Notes: generated from the letters alone by a model not told the origin. A stretch of DNA of 64,000 bases from Vombatus ursinus (GCF_900497805.2 NW_020954569.1:23560755-23624754); one strand, 5' to 3'; positions 1 to 10,690 are shown, numbered from the stretch's first letter. Numbers and translations are program-made.

Positions 1-2480
1 CCAAGCGGGGAGAGGAGCGTAGTTCGGTGTGGGCGCGCAGGCCCCAGCGACCCTGGAGCAGGCCCCAGAGGACCGATTTGCGGGAAGCTGTGGCAGTTTC
101 CAGACTTTTCAACCCCTGAATGCCAAAGACAACTTAGAAGGTCAGTGGGAAAAGTCTGTGATTGCAGTGAAGAAGAGCTAGGTCTCAACCGCAAGTCTTC
201 AGCACGGCCTGGGGCCACGGCTTTTTCCTGAGCTTGCGGCCCACAGACTGAGGGGGAATCAAGTGGCTGATCACCTAGGGATTGCAGGGATCTCTTTGCC
301 AGTGCTGAGGCAAGAATCTCTTGCTTTACCGGTGCTTGGATCTGGGTCACAGTTCTGAGGGGCGGTCCTGGGGTAAGAAGGAGCGCTGGAGCGTTGAAGA
401 GGAAACACCTCGCCCCTTATCATACCACCTTGGAAGAGCTGAAAATTTACAGGTCCCTAGAAGTACCTCTGAAAACAGCTGTACAAACCCCCAAAACTTG
501 GAACAATACACTCTTCACATTGGAAGCAGACTTTTACCTTAACAGAGAGTTTAAAACTCAAGTAATTGGCCGGGATCATGAGTAAGTAGTGCAAAAAGGG
601 TCAGACTATATTGTCTTCCTTTGGTGACAAAGAAGATGAAAACATACAACCAGAAGAAGGCAACAAAGCCAAAGTTCCTACATCCAAAGCCTCCAAAAAA
701 AAAATGAATCACTCCCAGGCCTTGGAAGAGCTCAAAAGAGATTTTGAGAAGCAAGAGAAGTAGAGGAAAAACTGAGAGTGATGTAAGAAAATCATGAAAA
801 ACAAGTCAACAGCTTGCTAAAGGAGACCTAAAAAAATACTGAAGAAAATAACCCTTAAAAAATAGCCTAACTCAAATGGCAAAAGAGGTCCAAAAAGTCA
901 ATGAGGAGAAGAATGTCCTAAAAAACAAAATTGGCCAAATGGAAAATGAAGTCCAAAAGATTACTGAAGAAAATACTTCCTTAAAAATTAGAATAGAGCA
1001 ATTGGAAGCTAGTGATTTTATGAGAAATCAAGATACTGTAAAACAAATCCAAAAGAATGAAAAATTAGAAAACAATGTGAAATATCTCATTGGAAAAACA
1101 ACTGACCTGGAAAATAGATCCAGGAGAGAGAATTTTAAAATTATTGGACTATCTGAAAGCCATGATCAAAAAAAAGAGCCTAGACACCATTTTTCAAGAA
1201 GTTATCAAGGAAAACTGCCCTGATATTTTAGAACCAGAAGGCAAAATAGAAATTGAAAGAATCCACCAATCTCCTCCTGAAAGAGATCCCCAAAGGAAAA
1301 CTCCTAGGAATATTGTAGCCAAATTCCAGAGTTCCCAGGTCAAGGAGAAAATATTACAAGCAGCCAGAAAGAAACAATTCAAGTATTGTGGAAACACAAT
1401 CAGGATAACACAAGATTTAGCTGCTTCTACATTAAGGGACCACAGGACATGGAATATAATATTTCGTAGAGCAAAGGAGATAGGATTACAACCAAGAATC
1501 ACCTACCCAACAAAACTGGGTACAATCCTGCAGGGGAAAAAAATGGTCATTCAGTGAAATAGAGGACTTTCAAGCATTCTTGATGAAAAGACCAGAGTTG
1601 AATAGAAAATTTGATTTTCAAATACAAAACTTGAGTGGAACATGAAGAGGTAAACAGGAAAGAGAAAATCATAAGAGACTTATTAAGGTTGAACTGTTTA
1701 CATTCCTGCATGGAAAGATGATATTTGTAATTCATTAGACCTTTGTCAATATTAGGGTAGTTGGAGGGGAAAAAATTATATGTACGTATATATAGATATA
1801 GATAGAGGGCACAGGGTGAGTTGAAAATGAAGGGGTCATATCTGGAGAATAAAATTAAGGGGTGAGAGAGGAATATACTAGGAGAAGGAGAAAGGGAGAA
1901 GTTGAATGGGGTAAATTATCCCACAAAAAAAAACAGAAAAGAAAAGGCTCTTACAGTGGAGGGGAAACGGGGGAAGGTGAGAGGGAATGAGTGAATCTTA
2001 TTCTCATAGGATTTGACTTAAGGAGGAAATAACATACACACTCATTGGGTGTGGAAATCTGTCTTACCCTACAGGAAAATAGTGGGGATGGGGACAAGAG
2101 AGTAGGGGAATGATAGAGAGGAAGGCAGATTGGGAAATGGAGTAATCAGAAGCAAATACTTCTGAGGAGGGACAGGGTCAAAAGAAAGAATAGAATAAAT
2201 GGATGGGCAGGATAGGATTAAGGGAAATAGAGTTAGTTTTTCACAGCATGTCTACTATGGAAGTGTTTTGCACAACTGCACATATATAACCTATATTTAG
2301 TTACTTGCCTTATCAGTGAGGGTGGGTGGGGAAGGAGGAAGGGAGAAAATTTGGAACCCAAAGTTTTAAAAACACATGTGTTAAAAAAAAATGTTTTCAC
2401 ATGCAACTGGGAAATAAGAAATACAGGAAATGGGGTACAGAAATCCATCCTGCCCTATAGGAAAATTGAAGGGGAAGAGG
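1..2480 (+). mobile_element. HAL1 half-LINE, copy 1 (5' end outside window)
   Basis: This is a non-LTR element with a GC-richer 5' UTR, one L1 ORF1-like frame and about 900 bases of 3' region, and no ORF2 or reverse transcriptase. Base 1 aligns with about base 13007 of the complete sister copy at 12832-15773, so roughly 175 bases of its 5' end lie outside the window. The copies look about 90-95% identical by eye. The 3' region ends early, at an A-rich stretch from about 2480, while the sister copy continues for about 190 more bases. The absence of ORF2 defines the HAL1 class, which is known to depend on L1 proteins supplied in trans. The assignment to HAL1 rather than an internally deleted L1 is supported by both copies having the same structure. 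Confidence 0.85.
578..1557 (+). pseudogene. L1 ORF1p-like protein of HAL1 copy 1, broken
   Basis: The frame starts at the ATG at 578, in the same context as the sister copy's start at 13590. L1 ORF1p is an RNA-binding trimeric chaperone with a coiled coil, an RRM and a C-terminal domain. Here the coiled coil is visible around 876-1080 (EVQKITEENTSLKIRIEQLE). The RRM entry RRENFKIIGL lies near 1120. The C-terminal signature IRITQDLAASTLRDHRTW lies near 1400-1450. The stop is at 1555-1557. The copy is dead: the fourth codon is a stop, the 760-870 stretch carries further damage, and an extra A in the A-run near 1170 shifts the frame so that the last third reads in another frame from 1090 on. These defects are not shared with copy 2, so each copy decayed after its own insertion. 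Confidence 0.8.
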
Positions 2481-2516
2481 ATAAAAAAAATAATAAAAAA
2501 AAAAAGAAAAAAAATG

Positions 2517-2766
2517 AATTGGTTGGGCATGGCACAGCAGATAGAGTGCTAGCCCTGGAATCAGAAGGACTTGAGTTCAAATCAGGCCTCAGATACTTAT
2601 TAGCTGTGTGACCCTGGGCAAATCACTTAACCCTGTTTGCCTCAGTTTCCTCTTCTGTAAAATGAGCTGGTGAAGAAAATGGCAAACCACTCGAGTATCT
2701 TTGCCAAAAAACCCCAAGCAGGGATGCAAAAAGTCAGACACAACTAATCAACAACAAAAAAAAAGA
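2517..2766 (+). mobile_element. MAR1-like CORE-SINE
   Basis: It has a tRNA-derived head, the CORE block (tgtgaccctgggcaa and cctcagtttcctc) and a 3' tail related to BovB/RTE (gtcagacacaacta), ending in CAA/A repeats. It follows the A-rich end of HAL1 copy 1 directly. Confidence 0.85.
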
Positions 2767-2830
2767 CTAAATCATCTCTAAGGTCACTTCTAGCTCTAAT
2801 AAATTAATTAGTTATAAAATATTAATAACT
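2767..2830 (+). repeat. MIR3-like 3' tail fragment
   Basis: A short stretch reads like the end of MIR3-type elements (aaggtcacttctagctctaa). It is the older flank after the SINE. Confidence 0.4.
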
Positions 2831-3019
2831 AAAAATGGTGTAGGAAGTTACCTTCCCCAGGTAATAACTGCCTTCATTGGGGTAACCAAGAAGAGGGTCT
2901 ACTGGTAGAAAATATTTTGGGTTATTGGGAGGGTGAAAATAACACTGGTTAGTGTCTACCCAGATTCTCTCCCACCTTCCATAAGGTCATTCTTGGGTCA
3001 CTAATGCTATAAAAATATG

Positions 3020-3815
3020 AGTCAAATAAAATCTAGCAGTCATCTTTGACTCTTCCATCTCCCTCAATCTGTCCATCCAGCTAATGTCCAGATCTTGTCA
3101 ATTCTACCTCCAAAACCTCTTATGTATCCATCCCCCACTCTCAACTCACATAGGTACCACCCTAATTTAGGACCTCACCCTTTTGTGTCTGATATGCTGC
3201 TATAGACCCCTAATTACTCTCTTGTATCTCCCTCCAAACTATCTTCCACACACCTGTCAAATCAGTATTCCTGAACTATTGATGTCCTACCCTTTACTCA
3301 AAAAATTTACTGTTGCCTCTACAATGAAATATAAACTTCTCAGTCTGGCATTTCAAACTCTCCACAATGTGGCTCCCACCTACTTTTCCTGTCTACTTTA
3401 TATTACTTCTCTCCATTCATTCCCCTCTCTCAGTAAAACTGTCCTGCTAGTTACTCCGTCTATGAAATATTCTATCTCCCACCTCCATGCCTTTGTTCAA
3501 GTGGTTCTCTAAGTCAGTATTGCCCTTCCTCTTCACCTGCACCTCATAAGATCCATAGTTTCTTTCAAAACAGAGCTAAGGTGCCATTTCCCACACGATA
3601 CCTTTCCTGATCTACCACCCCCTGAGAAGTTAGTCCTTTTTCCCTCTCAGAGTAACTTTTAAAAGCTGTATATTTTATATTCACTCACCTGTGAACATGT
3701 TTTGCCTACCCTTACCCCTTCAGGAGGAAGTAAGACCTCTAAAGGCAAGAATTATTTTGAGTTGGGCTTTGTACCCCTAGAGCTTAGCATAGTTGCTCTT
3801 GCATTGAATTAAACT
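3020..3815 (+). mobile_element. L2 LINE, 3' half
   Basis: The pyrimidine-rich coding tail and 3' UTR of L2 can be followed in order: atctttgactcttccatctc, then gtggctcccacctacttttc, then the terminal gagcttagcatag and gcattgaatt blocks. It is old, with many differences and no usable frame. Confidence 0.75.
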
Positions 3816-3845
3816 GATAAGATTTTGTCTCTCATTACTGATAAT

Positions 3846-4076
3846 GTAGGCTGGTAGCTGGTGCAGTGGATAAAGTGCTGGCCCTGGAGTTAACCTGAGT
3901 TCAAATCTGGCCTCAGACACTTACTAGCAGTGTGACCCTGCATAAATCACTTAACCTTGTTTGCCTCAATTCTTCATCTATGAAATGAGCTAGAGAAGGA
4001 AATAGCAAACTATTCTAATATCTTTGCCAAGAAAACCCCAAATGGGGTCATGAAAAATTAGACAGGACTAAACAAC
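3846..4076 (+). mobile_element. MAR1-like CORE-SINE
   Basis: The head (tggtagctggtgcagtgga), CORE and BovB-like tail (atggggtcatgaaaaattag, then aacaacaac) are all present. It is moderately diverged. Confidence 0.85.
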
Positions 4077-4159
4077 AACCTTCAGTGTGATATTTTCTCT
4101 ACTGCCATGCCCTGGTCCATTTCTTTCTTATAATTTCTCTTTAAAAAAAAAAACTCTCA

Positions 4160-4860
4160 TACACTAGCTCCCTTAGATTTCTATTCTACAGTTCTTTCAA
4201 ACACTTCAAATTATATCAAGCTTTGAAGTCCCCTTACCCTTCTTCAAGATTGTCACTGTCAATGCCAGTCTTAAAATGTGATGCTCAGACCTGAAAGCTA
4301 TATTCTAAATATGGTCTAACCAGGCCAAAGTACAGTCAAACTATTGCTCCTTTGAACTGACAGACTATTACAAATTTGAGCTGACACTATACTTTTTATT
4401 AATGCCACCTAAAATTACATTAGCCTTTTTCAGCAATGACATATGACAATAAAGATTTATATTAAGCTTATTATCTGGTAAAACTACAAAAAAATTTTTT
4501 TTCATGAAATTCTGCCAACTCAGGTCTTTCCTATCCTGTACTTGTGCAGGTTTTTTAAATTAATTTTTAATCTAAATGCAGAATTAAAAATATATTCCTT
4601 TTAATTTTCATCTTCTTGGTTTGAGCCCATCATTCAGCTTGGAAAGTTGGCTTTTAATTCTGATTCTATCATCTATCATATTAGTTATCTTGCCTGTTTT
4701 TGTGACATCTGCCAATGTGATAAATCTACATTCCATCTCTTCATCCAAGTCACTGGAAAAAATGTCCTATAGGAGAGGATCAACAATGGAATTGTGTGCT
4801 ACAAACTTCTTCCCATCTCCAGGGGAGATGGCTGATTTATTCTTTAATTAATCCAAACAT
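4160..4860 (-). mobile_element. L3/CR1 LINE fragment
   Basis: In reverse orientation it carries the RT-to-3'-UTR landmarks of L3/CR1: cttaaaatgtgatgctcaga, tggtctaaccaggccaaagt, acattagcctttttcagc, and atctgccaatgtgataaatc followed by tcatccaagtcactgg. The same landmarks recur at 24150-25870 and 51730-52985. Confidence 0.7.
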
Positions 4861-5002
4861 TTATTGTGCAAGATGTTGAGTGGGATAAAAAGCTGAATAT
4901 TATTCTTGCCTTCAAGGAAATTACAATCTTGTACAATGTTTCTTTACTTTTTTGTGTCATGGGCCCTTCTGACAATCTAGTGAAGTCAATGGACTTCTCA
5001 GA

Positions 5003-5005
<3 letters not shown>

Positions 5006-5047
<42 letters not shown>

Positions 5048-5093
5048 TATATATACATATACATATATATACATATGTATACATATACATATA

Positions 5094-5126
<33 letters not shown>
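5006..5126. repeat. (TA)n/(TG)n compound microsatellite
   Basis: About 120 bases of TA, CA, ACATAT and TG units sit between the T-tract (the reversed A-tail) of the WSINE and its left target-site copy. Long peptide-like frames here (YIYIYIY) are artefacts. Confidence 0.95.
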
Positions 5127-5132
<6 letters not shown>

Positions 5133-5262
5133 TTTGGTAAGGCAATTGGGGTTAAGTGACTTGCCCAGAGTCACACAGGTAGTGAGTGTTATGTGTCTGA
5201 GGCCTGATTTGAACTCAGGTTCTCCTGACTCTAGGACCAGTATGGTCACCACCCAGCTGCCC
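5127..5262 (-). mobile_element. WSINE/WALLSI-like tRNA SINE
   Basis: It is a short tRNA-headed SINE in reverse orientation: the T-tract, then ggcaattggggttaagtgac, tcacacaggtagtgag and cagctgccc. The target duplication is approximately tcagaata at 4998-5005 and 5266-5273, which places the microsatellite inside the insertion. Confidence 0.85.
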
Positions 5263-5388
5263 TCTTCAGAATAATTTTTTAAATGGATAAAATAAAATGT
5301 GTAATAGTTCAATGGAAATGAATCATATTGAAATATAGTTATGAAAATTTTAAAACAAGTTCACAGAACGCAAGCTAAGAACCCCTTA

Positions 5389-6027
5389 TTCTAGTACAGG
5401 ACTCAGAGCTAGGAATCCTGGCATCTACAGCAAATTTAGTTGGAGCATGAGGGACAAGTGTCTCATGGACACACTGGAGCCAAGCTGAAGAGGTTGACAA
5501 ACTTGGAGGCCACAGTTAGCCACGGACTGAACTTAGTGCCGAGGAGGAAAAGTGATCTCTCATCTACCAGAGGTGAGAACAATAAGGGTCCAGGCAGAAT
5601 GAAGTGAACTTTAAAAGAAGAGAAATGTCAGAGGGGCAGAAACATGCCAACTCCTTTTGGGCCCATGTTACAAGGAGTTTGAAAGAAGGAAAAGCCAACC
5701 TTGCAGAAGATGGCAAAAGATGCAGTCTCCTTAGGAGGATGATGGGTTTCAGGGGCTATGAGAATAGGGAATAATTGTGAAAGAAAGAGTTCGAAGGTGA
5801 AGAAGAGTTGGTTAATAAGGGAAGAGGGTTCCAGAGACCACACAGGAAAGGTAAAGCCAAGGAGGAAAGGGATGAAGGAGGATTCAGGATGAGACAGATA
5901 AATGTGAGTCGAAAGAAGTGTCCGAGAAAGGGGATATTGAAAAAGGAAAGTAGATGGGTAATCCTTAGAAAAGACAGTCCAAGGGTAACCTGGTTCTCCC
6001 CCAGTGCCCACCGACATCTCCTCAGCA
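5389..6027. other. Unassigned, purine-rich non-coding DNA
   Basis: No coding pattern, SINE core or recognised LINE landmark was seen. Open frames on both strands here reflect purine bias. Part of it may belong to an ancient mammal-wide repeat (aagaggttgacaaacttgg), but this is not secure. Confidence 0.4.
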
Positions 6028-6640
6028 CATTGTTGTTGTTGTTGTTTGTCCTTATGTTTTCAAAGAGGACCCATGATATCATGGGGCGATGTCTTGATTT
6101 GTGCATAAACTAGAATTAAATAAGGCCAAGTTGCACAAAGTCATTGGCCTCACTCTCCCTTCCAGAGTCATCGCCTGTCGAGAGCTGTCGATGGCTCAGG
6201 ATGTAGTGGATGACCTTGACATCTTTGAGGTCTTACCAAGCTCCAAGTGTTCCACAGTGCCTACTTCAGTCACCTCCATGGCTATAGGAACAAATTGTTC
6301 TCAACCACACATTCTGCCAGGGGGAAGTCTTCACATGCTTGGGGTAGACACCCCACTGATTCACTGACAGGTTTGAGGCCTATCAGTCCCATCGGCTGAG
6401 GAAGTTTACTGGGGTGTGGCTGCTGTGCATGCTACAGCCTCTTGGAGCCACAAATGAGAGTCAGGTGAAGGTAGACACCAAGGGTGGGTGAGCAGCCCTG
6501 AAAACGGCTTGGCGAGCCCTCACACCAGAGGGCCTAGCTCTCCTTGAATGCCTGGGACCCTCCACCCAGCATGCTAGTTCTCTCTTGGAGTGCCTTATTC
6601 CCAAACCTCTAGAGAGGTCTAAGCTTAGGGGTGGAGCAGC
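6028..6640 (-). mobile_element. RTE-like LINE 3' region (same family as 23600-23850 and 31190-31850)
   Basis: Read in reverse, it ends with the terminal block also seen elsewhere (here ttcaaagaggacccatgata). Inward it has cctcactctcccttccagag, tcaggatgtagtggatgacc and cttcacatgcttggggtaga. The family is common in marsupials. I could not fix the clade, and no frame survives. Confidence 0.55.
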
Positions 6641-6913
6641 ACTCTCCTAGCACCCTACAAGTAGGCCAAAGCAGGGTAAAACCCAAGTTCCATACCCTAC
6701 TTAAATCTCTGAGAAGAAATAAGACCCATACAGAAATGTCGCCTTCATTGACTAACACTGTTAAAATATATCACAATCTCTATATTAATTACAGTCAGAA
6801 ATCCACATTTGAGAAGTACATAAAGGAAATATAAAGTTCTATCAAGGTTCAGAGGTAGAAGACAGAACTCTTGGCTTTGGGGATCAAGAAAAGCTTTACT
6901 ATAGTGGTAGCAA
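6641..6913. other. Unassigned non-coding DNA
   Basis: No repeat core or coding pattern was recognised. Confidence 0.4.
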
Positions 6914-6927
6914 TTGATCTTGATCTT

Positions 6928-7201
6928 TTTTTGTTTTTTTTGAGACTGTGTCTGTCTCCTTATCTCATCCAAATCCCAAAGCCCATCCACATAGAAGCTT
7001 TAATCTGCTGTGTTTTTCTGACCTGAACAGACCCACCCCTCGTTAAGTAGCTTGGTTAAGCAGCTCACAGTCCAGGAGGCTTACTACATTGGTGCTAGTT
7101 ACTGCAGACATCTCCTCTGATCAGCTGTTAGACCAACTGTGGCTCAGAACTCTGGACCTCCAGTGATCCACCAGCCTCAATCTCCCCACAAAAGCCTGGC
7201 T
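6928..7201 (-). pseudogene. RN7SL: 7SL (SRP) RNA retropseudogene
   Basis: Read on the minus strand this follows 7SL RNA, the scaffold of the signal recognition particle, along most of its length. On the plus strand the landmarks appear in reverse-complement order: gagac at 6950 (3' end), tctgacctg with cacccctcgttaagtagctt (7018-7052), aggcttactacattggtgc (S-domain entry), cagacatctcctctgatcag, and ctcagaactctggacctc followed by ccaccagcctcaatctcc (5' Alu domain). About 25 bases of the 5' Alu domain are missing near 7185. A T-tract at 6928-6947 is the reversed poly-A tail. Flanks ttgatcttgatctt (6914-6927) and ttgatctgcatctt (7202-7215) agree at 12 of 14 positions, which marks LINE-mediated retroposition. 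It is too diverged to be a working SRP RNA gene. Confidence 0.78.
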
Positions 7202-7215
7202 TTGATCTGCATCTT

Positions 7216-7357
7216 GAAATATGATAGAACTGAAACAAGGACAGATGAGAGTGAGGGATACTTCAGGCAAAGGGAAGAGCAAGAGCAAAGATGCCAGGAA
7301 GGACAAAGAAATTCAGGAAGCTGTGAGTAGTCTAATTTGTCTGGAGTATAATGTGAA
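7216..7357. other. Unassigned; possibly start of an ancient mammal-wide repeat
   Basis: The block gggaagagcaagagcaaaga resembles the middle of the ancient repeat seen at 58335-59700. This is weak. Confidence 0.3.
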
Positions 7358-7612
7358 TGACTGGGTAGCTAGGTGGCACCATGGATAGAGTTCCAGGCCT
7401 GACGTCAAGAAGACTCATCTTCTTGAGTTCAAATCTGGCCTCAGACACTTACTAGCTGTGTGAGTGTGGGCAAGTCACTTAACCCTGTTTATCTCAGTTT
7501 CCTCATCTGTAAAATGAGCTGGAGAAAGAAATGATAAACCACTCCAGTATCTTTGCCAAGAAAACACCAAATGGGGTCAGGAAGAGGTGAACACAACTGA
7601 AACCAATAACAA
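7358..7612 (+). mobile_element. MAR1-like CORE-SINE
   Basis: It has a complete head (gggtagctaggtggcacc), the CORE block and the BovB-like tail (atggggtcaggaagaggtga). It splits an ancient repeat that continues from 7613. Confidence 0.88.
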
Positions 7613-7659
7613 CATAATGTGTATAAAGGGAAGCATTGTGACATAAAACTAGAAAGCTA

Positions 7660-7905
7660 GTTTCTAGTGCATGCTCAGATGGGTTTGGTCTTTATTCAAA
7701 AGATAATTCAGAGGATTGAAAGGTTTTAAGAAAAGAAGTGATATCACAAGAGCTGTGCTTTAGGAAGATTAATCTGGCAGTGCTATATAAATTGTATTAG
7801 AGCCAAGCAACATTGAATAGGGAGAAACAAGTCTGCAGGCTCTTGCAGCCTCTGTGGTGAGATATAATAAGAGTCAGTGACAATAGTGGAGCCGCAGCAT
7901 GTTTC
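7660..7905 (+). repeat. Ancient mammal-wide interspersed repeat
   Basis: It shares order and wording with 59090-59290 (ctgtgctttaggaagattaa, then a gcaggctcttgcagcctctg block). Family name not assigned. Confidence 0.5.
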
Positions 7906-8260
7906 AGTGGGAAGAGGGGAGGAATCAGGACCAAGATTTTAATTTCCAACCTTTCTAATTACTACCTGTGGGAGTGAGGCACATTAGCTCTTTGGGACTC
8001 AGTTTCCTCATCTGAAAAATGAGGAGGATGGACTTGAGATCTCTAAAAGCCCCTTCCATGGGGCAGCTAGGTGGCGAAATGGATAGAGCTCTGGCCTTGG
8101 AGTCAAGAGAACCTGAGTTCAAATCTCGCCTCTGACACTTCACACTTACTAGCTGTGTGACCCTGGGCAAGTCACTTAACCCCAATTGCCTCACCAAAAA
8201 AATAAACAAATAAAAATAAAAGCCCCTTCCAGTCCTAAGACATAAAACATTCTTTGGATG
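7906..8260 (+). mobile_element. MIR3-like SINE, split by a WSINE
   Basis: The core (ctcagtttcctcatctgaaa) lies left of the WSINE and the tail (agccccttccagtcctaaga) right of it. Confidence 0.7.
8059..8217 (+). mobile_element. WSINE/WALLSI-like tRNA SINE with 14-bp target duplication
   Basis: The full element runs from ggggcagctaggtggcga to cccaattgcctcacc plus an A-rich tail. The perfect duplication aaaagccccttcca at 8045-8058 and 8218-8231 shows insertion into the older MIR3. Confidence 0.92.
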
Positions 8261-8389
8261 TTGAACCAATAAGATTTGGCAACTGATCAGATACGTAGAG
8301 TAGAAAGCTGAAAACAACAGAAGCTGTTAATGTTACCTGGGAGGTCATTTCACATAGAAGGATTAGCAGAGAAATTCAGGGAACTGTGA

Positions 8390-9450
8390 GTGCTTTGTTT
8401 TACATCTTTGACACTTCCTTCTATTCAGTCAATTACCATATTCAGTGGGTTCTGCCTTTGCAACTTTCTGAATTGTCCTCTCCTCTCTACTACTGCTATC
8501 ATCCTCATTCAGATCTGGACTGCCACCTGCCTAGACTATTGTGATCATGTCCTTAATGAGATTTCCTGCTTCCACTCTCTTCTCACAATAGCCCATCCTT
8601 CCTAATAGACCGAACCTCCTTACCCATAGATTCGATCATGTTCCAATTTTGTTCAAAATTCTTTAATGGATCCCTATGGTGTGGTATTGACATTTCATTT
8701 TTGGCATTCAAAACATGTTTTAATCTGACACTGCCTACCTTTTCATCTTTATCTCTTACTACTCATTTCTGTCCTTTCTATATTCCAGACAAACTAGACC
8801 ATTCACAGACCCCTTGCTGTCCTGCATATTCGTGCCTGAGGTTTCCTTTACATACATTTATAATCTTGTCCCTCCAGCCCAATCTGCCATTTAAATTCTT
8901 AGTCTATCTTTTAAAATCAACTTGAATGTCATCTCTTACAAGAACTCTGTTTTGTACTTGATAATGACTTTACCAAAGCAAAAAAATAAAACAACCAAAA
9001 AAAAAAACCTTCCATAGTTTTCATTTGGTACTGTTGTTAAATTAGCATACACTTTAAAAACTGTACATAATAAAGTTCAGTTTCCTATACAGTTCTCTCT
9101 CTTTTTTTTTTTTTTTTTGGTTAGGCAATGGGGTTAAGTGACTTGGCCAGGGTCACACAGCTAGTAAATGTTATGTGTCTGAGGCCAGATTTGAACTCAG
9201 GTCCTCCTGAATCCAGGGCTGGTGCTCTATCCACTGTGCCACCTAGCTGCCCCTATACAGTTCTCTCTTAATCACATCACATGATTTTGTATTAGAGCTA
9301 TCTGTTTATAAATTATGTTCCCTCTCCTGGATTTAGGTTATATGTGTACAAAGACTATATCTTATCTAAACTTTTCATCTCATCTAGAGCTTAAAATAAT
9401 ACCGTGCACATGATAGCTATTTAATAAATGTATTTGGATTGATGAAATGA
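8390..9450 (+). mobile_element. L2 LINE, 3' part, split by a WSINE
   Basis: L2 landmarks appear in order: gccacctgcctagactattg, ttccaattttgttcaaaatt, ccagacaaactagaccattc, and the terminal tgatagctatttaataaatg. No frame survives. Confidence 0.75.
9101..9252 (-). mobile_element. WSINE/WALLSI-like tRNA SINE with 16-17-bp target duplication
   Basis: It is complete and reversed: a T-tract, then ggcaatggggttaagtgac, through to ccacctagctgcccc. The duplication ctatacagttctctct is at 9085-9100 and 9253-9268. Confidence 0.93.
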
Positions 9451-9545
9451 AAAAGAGGAATCATCACAGAACAAGGGTTCAAAACCTTTGGATTTTGTAA
9501 TGTGGAAATTAAAGTAGAAAGTACACAAAACTTTGTTATATGGGC

Positions 9546-9800
9546 TATTCTTATTGTTTAATCATTTTTCATTTGTGTCTGACTCTTCATGACTCCATTG
9601 CAGGTTTTCTTGGCAGAGATACTGGAGTGGTTTGCCATTTCCTTCTCCAGCTCATTTTACAGATGAGGAAACTGAGGCAAACAGGGCTAAGTGACTTGCC
9701 CAAGGTCACACAGCTAGTAAGTGTCTGAGGTCATATTTGAACTCAGATCCTCCTGACTCCAGGCCCAGTATTCTATCCACTGTGCCTCTTAGCTACCTAT
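9546..9800 (-). mobile_element. MAR1-like CORE-SINE
   Basis: Reversed BovB-like tail (tgtctgactcttcatgactc), CORE (ttacagatgaggaaactga) and head are all present. Confidence 0.88.
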
Positions 9801-9984
9801 AGGTGTAGGGGAAGAATTTATTTGCTGATGGATTGTGTAGATGAGACTCAAAGTTTTTTGGTTGTTTTAACCTGCCCTGGCTGAGCCAGCTCCTTCTTTC
9901 CCTTTCAGTGACTCCCAACCCCTGTTCCAGCACTTCCAAAAACCTTCATCCTGTCTTCAAGAAGAGCAGCATGGGTATTCATTA

Positions 9985-10112
9985 GAGACCTAAAATAAGT
10001 AGAAGAGTTAATCAAGTGCCCACTACATACCAGGCACTGTGATAAGGACTAGACGTAGAAAGTAAAAGCAAACACAATTCCGGGCTTTAGAGAGCTTACA
10101 TTCTTATGAAAA
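9985..10112 (+). repeat. Ancient mammal-wide repeat, 5' block
   Basis: It carries the widespread block cactacataccaggcactgt, then ttagagagcttacattctta. The same block recurs at 18430, 21720, 25090, 38745, 42510, 49300 and 58340. Confidence 0.6.
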
Positions 10113-10124
10113 AAATAACACGGG

Positions 10125-10372
10125 ATAGCTGAGTGGTGCAGTAGATAGAGCACTGGGTCTGGAGTCCAGAAGACTCCTCTTCCTGTGTTCAAATCTGGCC
10201 TCAGATTATTACTAGTTGTGTGACCCTGGGCAAGTCACTTAACCCTGTTTGCCTCAGTTTCCTCATCTGTAAAATGAGCTGGAGAAGGAAATGACAAATC
10301 ATTCTAACATCTCTTCCAAGAAAATCCCAAGTGGGGTCACTAAGAAATGGACGCAACTGAACAACAACAAAT
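10125..10372 (+). mobile_element. MAR1-like CORE-SINE
   Basis: Complete element with its tail aactgaacaacaacaaa. Confidence 0.88.
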
Positions 10373-10690
10373 GCAGAGGACATGGAAGGCAGCCTTAGAA
10401 AAGAAGATACTAGTAGCTAGAAGAAGAGTGAGAGATAGGAAAATGTAAAATAGAACCACCTTTATTTCTACTTCACAAAATCCAAAGTTGTCATCTGCTT
10501 TTTATGATTTCTTTGTGTTCTATTCAGCTTTACTTTTCTCTACTTTGACTTCAGACACCATTCTTTACTTATCCACCCCCTATCTCAAGGGCAAATATCC
10601 TTCTGAGACTCTGAAATGAAAATTTTACACTTTGTCGAATTCACTGGTCTAATTTTCTCATTTTTTTTTAGAAAAAATGTCATTTCTTCT
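10373..10690. other. Unassigned non-coding DNA
   Basis: AT-rich, with no recognised repeat core and no coding pattern. Confidence 0.4.

Larger units (their letters stand above)
4934..5388. mobile_element. hAT-like MITE, interrupted by a SINE
   Basis: The outer parts (4934-5005 and 5266-5388) match the element at 62404-62588: tttttgtgtcatgggccctt on the left and caagctaagaacccctt on the right. The ends resemble inverted repeats of the form CAGGGGTTCTTAACC. The flanking octamers atcttgta and ttctagta agree at 6 of 8 positions, as expected for a decayed hAT target duplication. A WSINE with its microsatellite tail lies inside. Confidence 0.65.

Noticed and set aside
4957-5312. Open frames of up to 104 residues with YIYIYI or HIYTYI text
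   Set aside because: They are translations of the TA/TG microsatellite and the adjoining SINE. Both strands are open for the same reason.
5628-6113. Overlapping frames of 101-129 residues on both strands
   Set aside because: Purine/pyrimidine bias leaves several frames open. No conserved domain or initiation context is seen.
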